A stretch of DNA of 64,000 nt, taken from positions 4,212,241 to 4,276,240 of the forward strand of contig NZ_CP023559.1 in assembly GCF_003006155.1 (NCBI RefSeq), in the 5' to 3' direction. The DNA is from Salinicola tamaricis. Lineage in GTDB: Bacteria; Pseudomonadota; Gammaproteobacteria; Pseudomonadales; Halomonadaceae. This document shows, one piece after another, positions 1 to 10,333 of this stretch (the stretch's first letter is position 1; each line of letters starts with the position of its first letter). The notes below the pieces were generated by a model that saw nothing but the letters and a program-made list of their open reading frames with translations, ran no database searches and had not been told where the DNA came from. Both the position numbers and the translations under genes were made by a program.

Positions 1-19
1 CCCCACTGCGTGCAAGCCG

Positions 20-508
20 ATGAGTATAAAGGCTAAGCGTTTTCGAGCCCAGTCCGTTTCCCATCTGCTCGGCCAGCCCAGCGGCCTCGGCGACGTGGTG
101 CGCATGGCCACGCTGATCGACCGCGCCCAGCGCCATCTGCGCCGCCAGTTGCCAGCGGACGTGGCTGAGCACGTGTTCGTCGGCGGCTACCGCGACGGCG
201 TCCTCACCTTGATCACCGATCGCGCCGCCTGGCTCACCTGGCTGCGCTACGAGCAGCCGCGCCTGCTCAAGCTGCTGCATCAGCTACCGGGCTTCGAGGC
301 GGTGATGAAGCTGTCGCTCAAGGTACGCCCGGTGCGCCCGGTCAAGGTCGCCCCGCGCCAGGTCCGCCATCTGACCCCGGCCGGCGCCAACGCACTGACG
401 CAATGCGCGGCGGGTATGGAAGAGTCGCCGCTGCGGCGCGCGCTCACCCGCCTCGCCTCCCACGCCGCGCCCGCGGATTCCGAAGACGGCAACGACAGCT
501 CGCGTTAG
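20..508 (+). CDS. dciA: DciA-like DUF721 protein (DnaB helicase operator)
   Basis: 162-aa basic protein of the DUF721/DciA family, which assists loading of the replicative helicase DnaB in bacteria without DnaC. The family core is visible at about residues 30-100, including the typical motif 'DRAAWLTWLR' followed by a leucine-rich stretch; the C-terminal third is Arg/Ala-rich and probably disordered. It converges on lpxC, the same neighbour it has in Pseudomonas. The ATG at the window edge fits the family length, though an earlier start outside the window cannot be excluded. Function is inferred from family and position. Confidence 0.75.
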   Translation: MSIKAKRFRAQSVSHLLGQPSGLGDVVRMATLIDRAQRHLRRQLPADVAEHVFVGGYRDGVLTLITDRAAWLTWLRYEQPRLLKLLHQLPGFEAVMKLSLKVRPVRPVKVAPRQVRHLTPAGANALTQCAAGMEESPLRRALTRLASHAAPADSEDGNDSSR

Positions 509-567
509 ACCAGCAGAGATCGCCCTCTCGAGCAACGAGTGAGCTCGACCACCCAGCACCATTCCCG

Positions 568-604
568 AAAACGAAGACGCCGACCCATTGGGTCGGCGTC
601 TTCG
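568..604 (-). terminator. intrinsic terminator of lpxC
   Basis: Perfect 15-bp inverted repeat (arms 572-586 and 590-604, loop ATT) between the convergent dciA and lpxC ends. Read on the minus strand it is followed by TTTT, so it terminates lpxC; on the plus strand there is no T run, though the hairpin may still slow transcription leaving dciA. Confidence 0.8.
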
Positions 605-655
605 TGGATCGTGGCCGCGCTGTTGTCTGCGGCGACGATCGAAACAGTGTTGTCG

Positions 656-1566
656 TCAGGCCATCGCCGGGGCCGCGTAGGAGATCGGCGCCGGCTGGGC
701 GGCCTCCTCGAAGGTCACGATCTCGAAGGCTTCCGGATGCGCCAGCAGCTCGCGACACAGCTGATTGTTGAGGCCGTGGCCAGACTTGTAGCCGCGGAAC
801 TCACCGATCAGGCTGTAGCCCAGCTGGTAGAGATCGCCGATGGCGTCGAGCATCTTGTGCTTGACGAACTCGTCCTCGTAGCGCAGGCCGTCCTGGTTCA
901 CGATGCGATAGTCGTCGACCACGATAGCGTTGTCGAGACTGCCGCCAAGGGCCAGATTCTGCGAGCGCAGGAATTCGAGATCACGCATGAAGCCGAAGGT
1001 ACGCGCCCGCGACACTTCCTTGACGAAGGAGGTCGTGGAGAAATCGACGCTGGCGGTCTGCTTCTGCTGGTCGAACACCGGGTGGTCGAAATCGATCGCG
1101 AAGCTCACCTTGAAGCCGTTGTGCGGCAGGAAGGTGGCCTGCTTACCGTCGTCGCTGACCGTCACCTCACGCTTGATGCGGATGAACTTCTTGGGCGCAG
1201 CTTGCTCGGCGATACCGGCAGACTGGATCAGGAATACGAACGGGCCGGCGCTGCCATCCATGATCGGCACTTCGGCGGCGCTCAGCTCGACATAGGCGTT
1301 ATCGATACCGAGACCGGCAAACGCCGACATCAGATGCTCGACCGTGGCCACCTTGACGCCATCCCGCGACAGCGCGTACACAGTTTGGTGTCGGTGACAC
1401 TCTGGGCGTCGGCGGGAATCTGCACGACAGGGTCGAGATCGGTGCGCACGAACACGATGCCCGTATTGGGCGCCGCGGGACGCAGCGTCAGATACACTTT
1501 CTCTCCGGAGTGGAGGCCCACGCCCGTGGCGCGGATCGTGTTCTGCAACGTTCGTTGTTTGATCAT
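656..1566 (-). CDS. lpxC: UDP-3-O-acyl-N-acetylglucosamine deacetylase LpxC
   Basis: Cytosolic zinc deacetylase catalysing the committed step of lipid A synthesis. Start is the ATG of MIKQRTL; total length (about 303 aa) matches the family. Visible signature residues: 'STVEHL'-type site (here TVEHL, catalytic Glu and zinc His), '[10 protein letters not shown]' (zinc His and Asp) and 'YKSGHGLNN' (catalytic His). One missing base near 1379, between TKLCT and ALSRDG, breaks the frame; both sides align to LpxC, so I read it as a sequence error. It is the last gene of the reversed dcw cluster, 114 bp after ftsZ. Confidence 0.95.
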
Positions 1567-1657
1567 CGGCATCGACCTGACAGTCAAATAGTTTGAAAAC
1601 GGTGTTCACTATCACCGAACGACCGTTTCACCAAACATATCGACGTGACAGAATGAT

Positions 1658-1675
1658 GAGCGTCGTGTGACGCTC
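1658..1675 (-). terminator. possible weak terminator/attenuator after ftsZ
   Basis: Inverted repeat with 7-bp arms (1658-1664 and 1669-1675, loop of 4) immediately after the ftsZ stop codon. On the minus strand it is followed by a T-containing but not T-rich stretch, so termination would be partial. It lies between ftsZ and lpxC and may uncouple their expression. Confidence 0.35.
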
Positions 1676-1680
1676 TGTGT

Positions 1681-2860
1681 TCAGTCCGCCTGGCGCCGCG
1701 GAAGGCCGGAATGTCGAGATAGTCATCCATCTCGGCAGACTTGCGCTTCTCCTGGCTCTGCTGCTTCTTGGCTGCGGCTGCTTCCTGCTCGGCGCGGGCG
1801 GCCTGCTGGCGCATCACGGCGGGCTGCTGCAGCTTGCGGTAATCGGTCGGTTCGGGGCGCGAGGCGACACTCTCACGCGGCAGCGCTTTCTCTTTCTGCG
1901 CATCCAGGCCAGCGGCCACCACGGTCACGCGCAGCTCGTCGGACATCTCCATGTCGATCGAGGTACCCACGACGATGGTCGCGTCCTGGGAGGCGAACTC
2001 CTGCACCGTCGCACCGACATCGTTGAACTCACCGATGGAGAGATCCGGCCCGGCCCGGCGGTGATGTTGACCAGGATGCCGCGGGCGCCGTGCAGATCGA
2101 TGTCTTCGAGCAGCGGGCTGCGGATCGCCTTCTCGGCGGCCTCGCGGGCGCGGTTCTCACCGGTCGCGGCGCCGGTGCCCATCATCGCCATGCCCATCTC
2201 GGACATCACGGTGCGCACATCGGCGAAGTCGACGTTGATGATACCCGGGCTGGTGATCAGCTCGGCAATCCCCTGCACTGCGCCCAGCAGCACGTCATTG
2301 GCGGCGCTGAACGCAGTCAGCAGGCTGGCATTCTTGCCCAGCACCGAAAGCAGCTTCTCGTTGGGGATGGTGATCAGCGAGTCGACGTATTCGGAGAGCG
2401 CCTTCATGCCCTCTTCCGCCGCACGCATGCGCTTGGGCCCCTCGAACGGGAACGGGCGCGTGACCACCGCCACGGTCAGGATACCCAGCTCCTTGGCCAC
2501 CTGGGCAACGACCGGGGCGCCGCCGGTACCCGTGCCACCGCCCATGCCAGCGGTGATGAAGACCATGTCGGCACCCTGCAGCATTTCGGCGATGCGCTCG
2601 CGATCTTCCATCGCCGCCTGACGCCCGACTTCCGGATTGGCACCGGCGCCGAGGCCCTTGGTGATCTCGCCACCCAGCTGAAGTACGGTCTTGGCCGCCA
2701 CGCGCTTGAGCGCCTGGGCATCGGTGTTGGCGCAGATGAACTCGACGCCCTCGATGTTGCTCTCGACCATGTGGTTGACGGCATTGCCGCCACCGCCGCC
2801 GACACCGATGACTTTGATGACTGCACTACTGGAAGGTGCGTTATCTACTAGTTCGAACAT
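1681..2860 (-). CDS. ftsZ: cell division GTPase FtsZ
   Basis: Tubulin-like GTPase that forms the division ring. Start ATG (MFELVDN) has a GGAG eight bases upstream. Seen: N-terminal nucleotide fold with '[11 protein letters not shown]', the tubulin signature '[12 protein letters not shown]', the T7 region, a Q/A/K-rich linker and the C-terminal tail '[14 protein letters not shown]' that binds FtsA and ZipA. Two single-base indels break it: near 2052 (after NITAGP) and near 1700 inside the tail (PAF/LRRQAD). About 392 aa when repaired, normal for the family. Sits downstream of ftsA with a 31-bp gap. Confidence 0.96.
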
Positions 2861-2891
2861 TGCCCCGTCTCCAAGACCGCATCGCGGCCTG

Positions 2892-4165
2892 TCAGAAATT
2901 TCCTTTAAACCAGCCTTTGAGTCGCGCCAACGCCGAAACCTCGTCCCTGGTTCCGCGTCGGGGAAGAAGCTCTTCCCGTTGAGGCTGGGCTGATACTGCG
3001 CGAGCGTGCTTGGCGTCTTGCATGCCGTAGAGTAGCAAACCTACCCCGGTCGAATAAATCGGGTTGCGCACCACGTCGGCCAGACCGCGCACATTGTGCG
3101 GAGAGGCGATACGCACCGGCATGTGGAAGATCTCCTCGGCCAGCTCGACCACCCCCTCCATGCGCGAGGTGCCACCCCGGTGAGTACCACGCCAGCGGCG
3201 ACCAGATCCTCGTAGCCGCTGCGCCGAAGCTCCTCGCGCACCAGCGTGAAGAGTTCCTCGTAGCGCGGCTCGACCACCTCGGCCAGGGCCTGGCGCGACA
3301 GATCGCGCGATGGGCGATCGCCGACGCTCGGCACTTTGATCATCTCATCGCTGCTGGCCAGTTGGGTCAGCGCGCAGGCGTACTTGACCTTGATGTCTTC
3401 GGCGTACTGGGTCGGCGTGCGCAGGGCCATGGCGATGTCGTTGGTGACCTGGTCGCCGGCGATCGGGATCACTGCCGTGTGACGAATCGCCCCTTCGGTG
3501 AACACCGCGATATCGGTGGTACCGCCACCGATATCGACCATGCAGACGCCCAGTTCGCGCTCGTCTTCGGTGAGCACGGCGTGGCTGGAAGCGATCTGCT
3601 CCAGAATGATGTCATCGACCTCGAGACCACAGCGGCGCACGCATTTCTCGATGTTCTGTACCGCATTGAGCGCGGCGGTCACCAGGTGCACGCGCGCTTC
3701 CAGACGCACCCCGGACATCCCCAGCGGCTCGCGAATCCCTTCCTGGGTGTCGATCGCGAACTCCTGCGGGATGACGTGCAGCACGCGCTGGCCCTCGGAG
3801 ATGGCGCGCGCCCGGGCAGAATCGATCACCCGCTCGATGTCGCTGGGTCCGACCTCGCGCTCCTTGATGGCGACCACGCCATCGGAATTCATCGAGCTGA
3901 TGTGGCTGCCGGCGATGCCGACATAGACGGAATGGATGTCGCAGCCGGCCATCAGCTCGGCTTCCTCGACGGCACGCTGAATCGACTGCACGGTCGACTC
4001 GATATTGATCACCACCCCCTTCTTCATGCCACGCGAAGGGTGCGAACCAATCCCGGCGATTTCCAAACCGCCATCGTCCGTGGGTTGGCCCACGATGGCG
4101 ACCACCTTGGATGTTCCGATATCCAGCCCGACCACCATATTGGAAGCGTTGGATTGTCCTGCCAT
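2892..4165 (-). CDS. ftsA: cell division protein FtsA
   Basis: Actin-fold ATPase that tethers FtsZ to the membrane. Motifs: '[15 protein letters not shown]' (phosphate 1), '[12 protein letters not shown]' (phosphate 2) and a C-terminal amphipathic helix '[11 protein letters not shown]' for membrane binding. I choose the ATG of MAGQSNASN; an in-frame GTG lies 24 bases upstream. A single missing G in a G run near 3172 ([13 protein letters not shown]) shifts the frame; both halves are FtsA. Unlike many relatives, it does not overlap ftsQ: a 300-bp gap with its own predicted promoter precedes it. Confidence 0.95.
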
Positions 4166-4231
4166 AGGTCGGGATCGCTCCTCAAACACCGATAAAACCC
4201 GTCAAAAATGGGCCAATAAAGATCCGGGCTT

Positions 4232-4259
4232 ATTATAGAAACAAGCGCACCTTTTTCAC
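4232..4259 (-). promoter_or_regulatory. predicted sigma-70 promoter for ftsA-ftsZ
   Basis: On the minus strand a perfect TATAAT (4237-4232) is preceded by GTGAAA (4 of 6 matches to TTGACA) with a 16-bp spacer. It lies 67 bp upstream of the ftsA start inside the unusual AT-rich ftsQ-ftsA gap, so it could drive ftsA-ftsZ separately from the rest of the cluster. Prediction from sequence only. Confidence 0.55.
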
Positions 4260-4291
4260 CAGCCCATCGCTGAAACAAAAGCCACAGTAAG

Positions 4292-4310
4292 CCCTTTTTC
4301 TAAAAAAGGG
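4292..4310. terminator. AT-rich hairpin in the ftsQ-ftsA gap
   Basis: Arms CCCTTTTT and AAAAAGGG with a 3-base loop, symmetrical on both strands. It sits after ftsQ and before the predicted ftsA promoter; the rest of the 4166-4465 gap has no coding signal. It could act as a weak terminator for the upstream mur/fts transcript, but the T tract is part of the stem rather than after it. Confidence 0.4.
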
Positions 4311-4465
4311 AAATGGACACGCCAAGGGCCGCTTTTTTTGTCGCAAGTGTAGCGAGATGGCAACGCCGACGAGTGTCTACGCATGTCATGACGCGGGACA
4401 CCCGACCTAGAGCCGCGAGTGCGATCCGACTCGCAAACGCCCGCGTTCGCTATCACATCGCCGAG

Positions 4466-5185
4466 CTAGTTGACCTCGGCGCTGGTGTCGGTCTCTCCGT
4501 GCCAGGCCACCGCGACGCCGTTGGGATAACGCAGATCGATGTAGCGAATCTGCGACGCCTGGGCGCCCAACTGGCGCTGCCAGGCTGCGATGAAACGCGC
4601 CAGTCGGGCATCCAGATCGCTGCGCCCGAGGATCACCCAGACATTGTCGTTGACCTGAAAACGCCATGCCCCACGCGCTTCGAGGCGCAATTGAGTGACA
4701 TCGAGTCCGAGATCGGAGAGCGTGCGCCGCAGCGAGTCATAGTAGGCCAGTACTTCACGCCCGCTACCCTCGGGGCCGCCGAGGTCGGGCAGGCGCCGGC
4801 CGAAGTCGTCGATCGGCCCGGGGAGGAAAGGCTGGCCGCGGCTGTTGAGCAGCGCGTCGTCGTTCCAGCGTGCCACCGGGTCCTGCTCGTAGAGCTCGAA
4901 GCGCAGCGCATTGGGCCACTCGCGGGTGACCTTGACCTCGCGCAGCCACTGGATCTGGCGTGCCTGGTCGCGCAGCGCCGGCAGATCGATGGAGAGCCAG
5001 GTGTGGCCGCGGATCAGCGGTGCCAGCTGCTGCAGGTAACTGGCGCTGACATACTCGAGGTCACCGCTTATCGAGACCCGGGCTATCGGCTTGTCCAGCC
5101 ACAGCCACAGCGCACGCCCGCCGGCGCCCAGCAGCACGAAGATCATCAGCACGCCGATCAGCGCACCCCGCGCATTGGCGTTCAT
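4466..5185 (-). CDS. ftsQ: cell division protein FtsQ
   Basis: Bitopic inner-membrane divisome protein that recruits FtsL/FtsB. 239 aa, intact. Short cytoplasmic N-terminus, one TM segment (about residues 7-30, 'IGVLMIFVLLGAG'), then a POTRA domain ('ISGDLEYVSASYLQQ') and the beta domain. The chosen ATG (MNANARG) has GGAGG eight bases upstream; longer in-frame extensions lack one. It follows murC with a 46-bp gap; the D-Ala-D-Ala ligase gene usual at this spot is absent. Confidence 0.9.
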   Translation of the reverse strand: MNANARGALIGVLMIFVLLGAGGRALWLWLDKPIARVSISGDLEYVSASYLQQLAPLIRGHTWLSIDLPALRDQARQIQWLREVKVTREWPNALRFELYEQDPVARWNDDALLNSRGQPFLPGPIDDFGRRLPDLGGPEGSGREVLAYYDSLRRTLSDLGLDVTQLRLEARGAWRFQVNDNVWVILGRSDLDARLARFIAAWQRQLGAQASQIRYIDLRYPNGVAVAWHGETDTSAEVN

Positions 5186-5231
5186 CGTTGACGCCTCCGC
5201 ACGATGCTCGGCAAGCGAGTCGAGCTCGGGC

Positions 5232-6684
5232 TCAAAGCACCACCTCGTCGAGATCGAGGCCGCTACCGGCCAGCTTGAGCGCAATACCACCGACATCGCC
5301 GGCGCCCTGGGTGATCAGGATGTCGTCGGGTCGCAACACATGGGAGAGCATATCGGGCAGCGCGGCCTTGTCTTCGACGAACATCGGATCGACCAGACCG
5401 CGCTGGCGGATCGAGCCGGCCAGCATCTTGCCTTCGGCACCGGGGATGGGCGCCTCGCCGGCGCTGTAGACATCCAGCAGCAGCAGCGTGTCGACTCCCG
5501 AGAGCACGCGCACGAAGTCTTCGTAGAGATCCCGGGTACGGCTATAGCGGTGCGGCTGGTAGACCATCACCAGACGACGCTCCGGCCAGCCGGCACGCAC
5601 CGCGCGAATCACCATCTCGACCTCACGTGGGTGGTGGCCATAGTCATCCACCAGCATCACCTCGCCACCAGCTTGAGCGGATAGTGACCGTGCACCTGGA
5701 AGCGCCGGCCGACGCCGCCGAAGGAGGCCATGCCGGCGACGATATCGGCGTCGGCGACACCGGCATCGGTGGCCACCGCGATCGCTGCCAGCGCGTTGAG
5801 GGCATTGTGCGCCCCCGGCATCGCCAGTCGAATGCGCAGATCGGCGTGCCCCTCGGGGCGCACCGCGACGAAGCCGATCTCCCCCGCCTCCTGCCAGAAC
5901 TCGCTGACGCGAAAGTCGGCGTCCTCGCTGAAGCCGTAGGTAACGAAGTGGCGCTGCACCCGCGGCAACAGCTCGCGCACGTTGTCGTCATCGATGCATA
6001 GCACCGCGCGACCGTAGAACGGCAGGTTGTGCAGGAACTCGATGAAGGTATTCTTCAAGCGCGAAAAGTCACCGTCGTAGGTCGCCATGTGATCGGCATC
6101 GATGTTGGTGACGATGGCGGTCATCGGCTGCAGGTGCAGGAAAGAAGCATCCGATTCGTCGGCCTCGGCGACCAGGAACTCGCCGGCGCCCAGACGCGCA
6201 TTGGTGCCAGCGCTGGTCAGCTTGCCACCGATGACAAAGGTCGGGTCGAGCCCCGCCTCGCCCAGCAGCGTCGACAGCAGACTGGTAGTGGTGGTCTTGC
6301 CGTGAGTGCCGGCGACTGCGATGCCATGGCGAAAACGCATCAACTCGGCCAGCATCTCGGCGCGCCGCACCACCGGCACGCGGTGCTCCCGGGCCCAGGC
6401 GATCTCCGGATTGCTGGCGTCCACCGCGGTGGAGACCACCACCACGTCGGCGCCCTCGGCGTTGACCTCGGCATGCCCGATCGCCACGCGAATGCGCACT
6501 CACGCAGATGCTGGGTCACCGTCGACTCGCGCAGATCGCTGCCGCTGACGGTGTAGCCCTCGTTGGCCAGCACCTCGGCGATGCCGCACATGCCGGCACC
6601 GCCGATGCCGACGAAGTGAATCCCGCGGATCCGCCGCATCCCCAGATGCGAACGGACCGGACGATTCTCGATGCTATCGCTCAC
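5232..6684 (-). CDS. murC: UDP-N-acetylmuramate-L-alanine ligase MurC
   Basis: ATP-dependent ligase adding L-Ala to UDP-MurNAc in the cytoplasm. Three consecutive reading-frame pieces together give the whole protein: N-terminal Rossmann piece ('[15 protein letters not shown]'), central ATPase ('[13 protein letters not shown]', 'ADESDASFL') and C-terminal domain ('[10 protein letters not shown]', 'QPHRYSRT'). Frameshifts lie near 6495 and 5658. The start is GTG: it overlaps the murG end by 11 bases and has a strong GGAGG six bases upstream. About 484 aa when repaired, typical for MurC. Confidence 0.94.
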
Positions 6685-7759
6685 TTGTCACCTCCATGCA
6701 GCCCTCGAGCATGCGCTCGATGGCATCCAGATGCGCTACCCGGCGTGCCTGGATCGCCATCTGCGCGAGCACGTCGGGGCGCAGCAGCGCGTCGAGCGCC
6801 TGCGTCAGCGCTGCGGCGTCAACTCGCTCTGCTGTATCAGTTCGGCGCCACCGGCCGCGACCAGATGGCGCGCATTGTGGGTCTGGTGATCGTCCACCGC
6901 GTGGGGGAACGGCACCAGCAGCGACGGCTTGGCCGCCGCACTCAGTTCGGCGATCGTCAGTGCACCAGCACGACAGACGATCAGATCGGCCCAGTCATAG
7001 GCCTCGGCCATGTCATCGATGAAGTCGCTCACCTCGGCGGCCACCCCAGCCTCGCGGTAGCCCACCTGGGTCGCTGATTCCTTGTCGCGGCCGGCCTGAT
7101 GGCGTACCGCCGGACGGGTCTCGGCGGGTAGCGCTGCCAGCGCCTCGGGCAGACGCTCGTTGAGCGCCTGCGCCCCCAGCGAGCCGCCCAGCACCAGCAG
7201 CCGCAGCGGCCGCCCGGCCATCGCCGCGGCATCCCGCGGCGACTCACCCAGACGCGCGATCTCCTCACGCACCGGATTGCCCACCACCTCGGCACGCGAG
7301 CCCGGAAAAGCACCCGGAAAGGCGGCGTAGGTGCGCGTCGCCAGGCGCGCCAGGGCGCGATTGGTCAGCCCCGCGATCGCGTTCTGCTCATGCACCAGCA
7401 GCGGTTTACCGCAGAGCCGCGCGGCGAGCCCGCCGGGGCCGCTGGCGAAGCCGCCCAGCCCGACCACCAGCTGCGGGTCGAAGCGCTGGATCACCCGGCG
7501 CGCCTGCAGCACCGCACGACTCAGGCGCCACGGAATCGCCAGCCAGCCAGCCAGACCGTTACCCCGCAGTCCGGCCACATCGATCCGATGCAGCACCAGT
7601 CCGGCCGCCGGCCCACCAGCCGATTCTCGATCCCCGTGGGCTGCCCAGCCACTCGACCGTGACGCCGCGCTGGACCAGCGCCCGCGCCAGCGATAGCGCC
7701 GGCACCACGTGGCCACCGGTCCCCCCGGCCATGATCAGGACGCGCTCGAGTTGGCTCAT
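6674..7759 (-). CDS. murG: undecaprenyl-PP-MurNAc-pentapeptide GlcNAc transferase MurG
   Basis: Peripheral membrane glycosyltransferase (GT-B) converting lipid I to lipid II. Visible: N-terminal '[14 protein letters not shown]', the GT signature '[12 protein letters not shown]', '[11 protein letters not shown]' and '[14 protein letters not shown]'. ATG overlaps the ftsW stop (ATGA). Three frameshifts interrupt it, two near 7610-7640 and one near 6815; the repaired C-terminus runs to a TAG at 6674, inside murC's start region. Identity is certain from the intact middle; exact residues at the breaks are not. Confidence 0.93.
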
Positions 7760-8959
7760 GTCTCGCTCCCCTGCGACTGCCGCGCCGCGGACTCCTGCGG
7801 CGGCCCTGCGCCGCCGCGGCAGCGCGACGCTGGCCGCGGCGAACCTCGGCATCGACCCGGAACAGCATCGCCACCATGATGCCGCTGACGATCAGGCTCG
7901 AGCCGCCGTAGCTCAACAACGGCAGCGTCAGCCCCTTGGTCGGCAGCATGCCGGAACTCACCGAGATGTTGATAAAGGCCTGGGCACCGATCACCAGCGC
8001 AATGCCGTAGCACAGGTAAGCGGCGAACGGCATCCGCGCCAGCTCCGCCTTGCGTCCGATACGAAAGGCGCGGAACACCAGCAGGGCGAACAGCAGGATC
8101 ACCCCCACAGCCCCGAACAGCCCCAGCTCTTCGGCCAGCACCGCGAACACGAAGTCGGTGTGCGCCTCGGGCAGATAGAACAGCTTCTGCACACTATTGC
8201 CCAGCCCCAGCCCCAACCAGTGCCCGCGGCCGAAGGCGATCAGCGCCTGGGTCAGCTGATAGCCGGTGTTGTACTGATCCGCCCAGGGGTTGGCGAAGCT
8301 GGTGATACGCTGCAAGCGATAGGGCTCGGCCACGGCCAGCATCACCGCGCCCGAGCCGACCACGATCAGGATCAGCAGGAAGCGCCACAGCGGCGCACCG
8401 GAGAGCAGCAGCATGCCCATCACGCAGCCGGTCATGACCACCACGGCGCCGTAGTCCGGCTCCAGAATCAGCAGAAAGCCGATCAGCGCCATCACCGCCA
8501 GCGGGCGCATGAAGGCGCCCCAGGTGCGCCGCACCTCGGGCAGGAAGCGCTCGAGGTATCCGGCGACATAGACGATCATGAACAGCTTGGCGACCTCGGA
8601 GGCCTGGACGTTGACGATGCCCAGCGGAATCCAGCGCCGGCTGCCGTTGATCTCGCGCCCACCAGCAGCACCAGCACCAGCAGCGCCAGCCCCAGGATCA
8701 GTAGCATCGGCCCCTTCTCGCGCCACCACCACAGCGGCAGACGCACCGCCAGCAGGCCAACCCCGATCGCCGCGAGCACGAAGATGCCGTGGCGAATGCT
8801 GAAGTAGTAAGGATTGCCGGTGAGACTGGCGGCGATCTCGGTGGACGCCGACGTGACCATGACCCAGCCGATCAGCATCAGCGCCAATGCCGACAGCAGC
8901 AACCAGCCATCGAAGGATTGATGGCGGGTGGTAAAGCGTTGTTCCAACCCTTTCAGCAT
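7756..8959 (-). CDS. ftsW: lipid II polymerase/flippase-family FtsW
   Basis: SEDS-family septal peptidoglycan glycosyltransferase with about ten TM helices. Start ATG (MLKGLEQR) overlaps the end of murD by 7 bases. Landmarks: '[19 protein letters not shown]' (TM1), '[11 protein letters not shown]', 'AEELGLFGA' and '[11 protein letters not shown]'. Two frameshifts: one missing G near 8655 (VG/REING) and one near 7810 in the Arg/Ala-rich C-terminal tail; with the second repaired the stop forms an ATGA overlap with murG, which supports the repair. Confidence 0.93.
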
Positions 8960-10329
8960 GTGGCTTCCTGCCCTTGCGCCAGAATCTCGCGGAACGCCGC
9001 GCCGCGCGCCAGATAGTTGGGGAACTGATCGAGACTGGCACAGGCCGGCGACAGCAGCACGCAGTCGCCGGGCTCGGCGATGGCGGCAGCGCGACGCATC
9101 GCCTCGGCCAGGGTCTCGACCCGGGTCACCGGAAGATGCCCGGCCAGTGCCGCGGCCAGGCGCTCGGCATCCTGGCCGAAGACCACCGCCTCGCGCGCGT
9201 GGCGTGCCAGCGGCGGTGCCAGCGGGGTGAAATCGGCGCCCTTGCCCACGCCCCCGCCGAGCCACACCAGGCGCCCGGCGAGCCCTTCGCCGACGCCGGC
9301 GATGGCGGCCAAGGTCGCGCCGACGTTGGTGCCCTTGGAGTCGTTGATCCAGCGTACGCCGTGGCGCTCGAGCACCACCTCGCCGCGGGTGGTAGCCCGG
9401 CAAAACGCCTCAGCACCTGGCGCATCCCCGCCCACGGCAGGCCCATCGCCTCACCGATGGCCGCCGCCGCCAGGGCGTTGGCCTGGTTGTGGCGCCCCGC
9501 CATGGCCAGCTCCGACACCGGCATCAGCCCCTCGGCGCCGCGACACAGCCAGGGCGTGTCGGCACCGGCAGGCATCGCCACACCCCACTCGTTGGTGCCG
9601 GCGGGGCGGCCCGGGTGAAGCGCACGCAGGGTAGCTGGGGTCGTCGGGCCAGGTGGCACTATCTTCGGCATTGACCACCGCCCGCTCGGCGCCGCGGAAG
9701 ATACGTGCCTTGGCGGCGCGATAGCCGGCCATGTCGCCGTGGCGGTCGAGGTGATCCTCGGAGAGATTGAGAAAGGCGGCACAGGTCGCATCCAGCGTGT
9801 CGAGACTCTCGAGCTGAAAACTTGACAGCTCGAGCACGAACCAGGCCGCCTCGGGCCGGTCGAGCAGCAGATCCAGTGCCGCTTCACCGAGGTTGCCGCC
9901 GACAGCGACGTCGAGCCCCGCCTCCCGGGCCATCTCGCCCACCAGCGTGGTCACCGTGGACTTGGCGTTGGAGCCGGTGATCGCCACCAGCGGCGCCTGA
10001 CAGTAGCGCCGGAACAGCCCGATCTCACCCACCAACTTATGCCGATAGGGCGCAAGCCCGGCGCCCACGGTATCCACTCCCGGGCTCACTGCGATCTCGC
10101 TGAAGGCGTCCAGATCCAGCTTCTCGAGGGCGCCCAGGTGCAGCGACACCTCGGGGAAATCGGCGCGGAAGGCTTCCAGGCCCGGCGGCGCGCTGCGCGT
10201 ATCCGCCATGACGAAGGCTTCGCCGCGCGCGCGCAGAAAACGCGCGATGGCGCGCCCGGAGATACCCAGGCCCACCACCAGACGCGGGCCGGCCGGCAGG
10301 TCGTTGGCACGCTGCGATATCGAGCTCAT
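8953..10329 (-). CDS. murD: UDP-N-acetylmuramoylalanine-D-glutamate ligase MurD
   Basis: Cytoplasmic ligase adding D-Glu. N-terminal nucleotide-binding part ('VVGLGISGRAIARFL'), ATP loop 'TGSNAKSTVTTL', central 'ELSSFQLE' and 'NLSEDHLDRH', and C-terminal 'WINDSKGTNVGAT' and 'LLSPACASLDQF' are all present but spread over three frames; breaks near 9620 and 9395. About 458 aa in total. Starts 4 bp after mraY and overlaps ftsW by 7 bases, so the three are translationally coupled. Confidence 0.94.
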
Positions 10330-10333
10330 GGGA

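Noticed and set aside
1681..9000. Reading the frame-broken division genes as pseudogenes
   Set aside because: They are single-copy essential functions, both sides of each break match the family, and repairs restore conserved overlaps; sequence error is far more likely.
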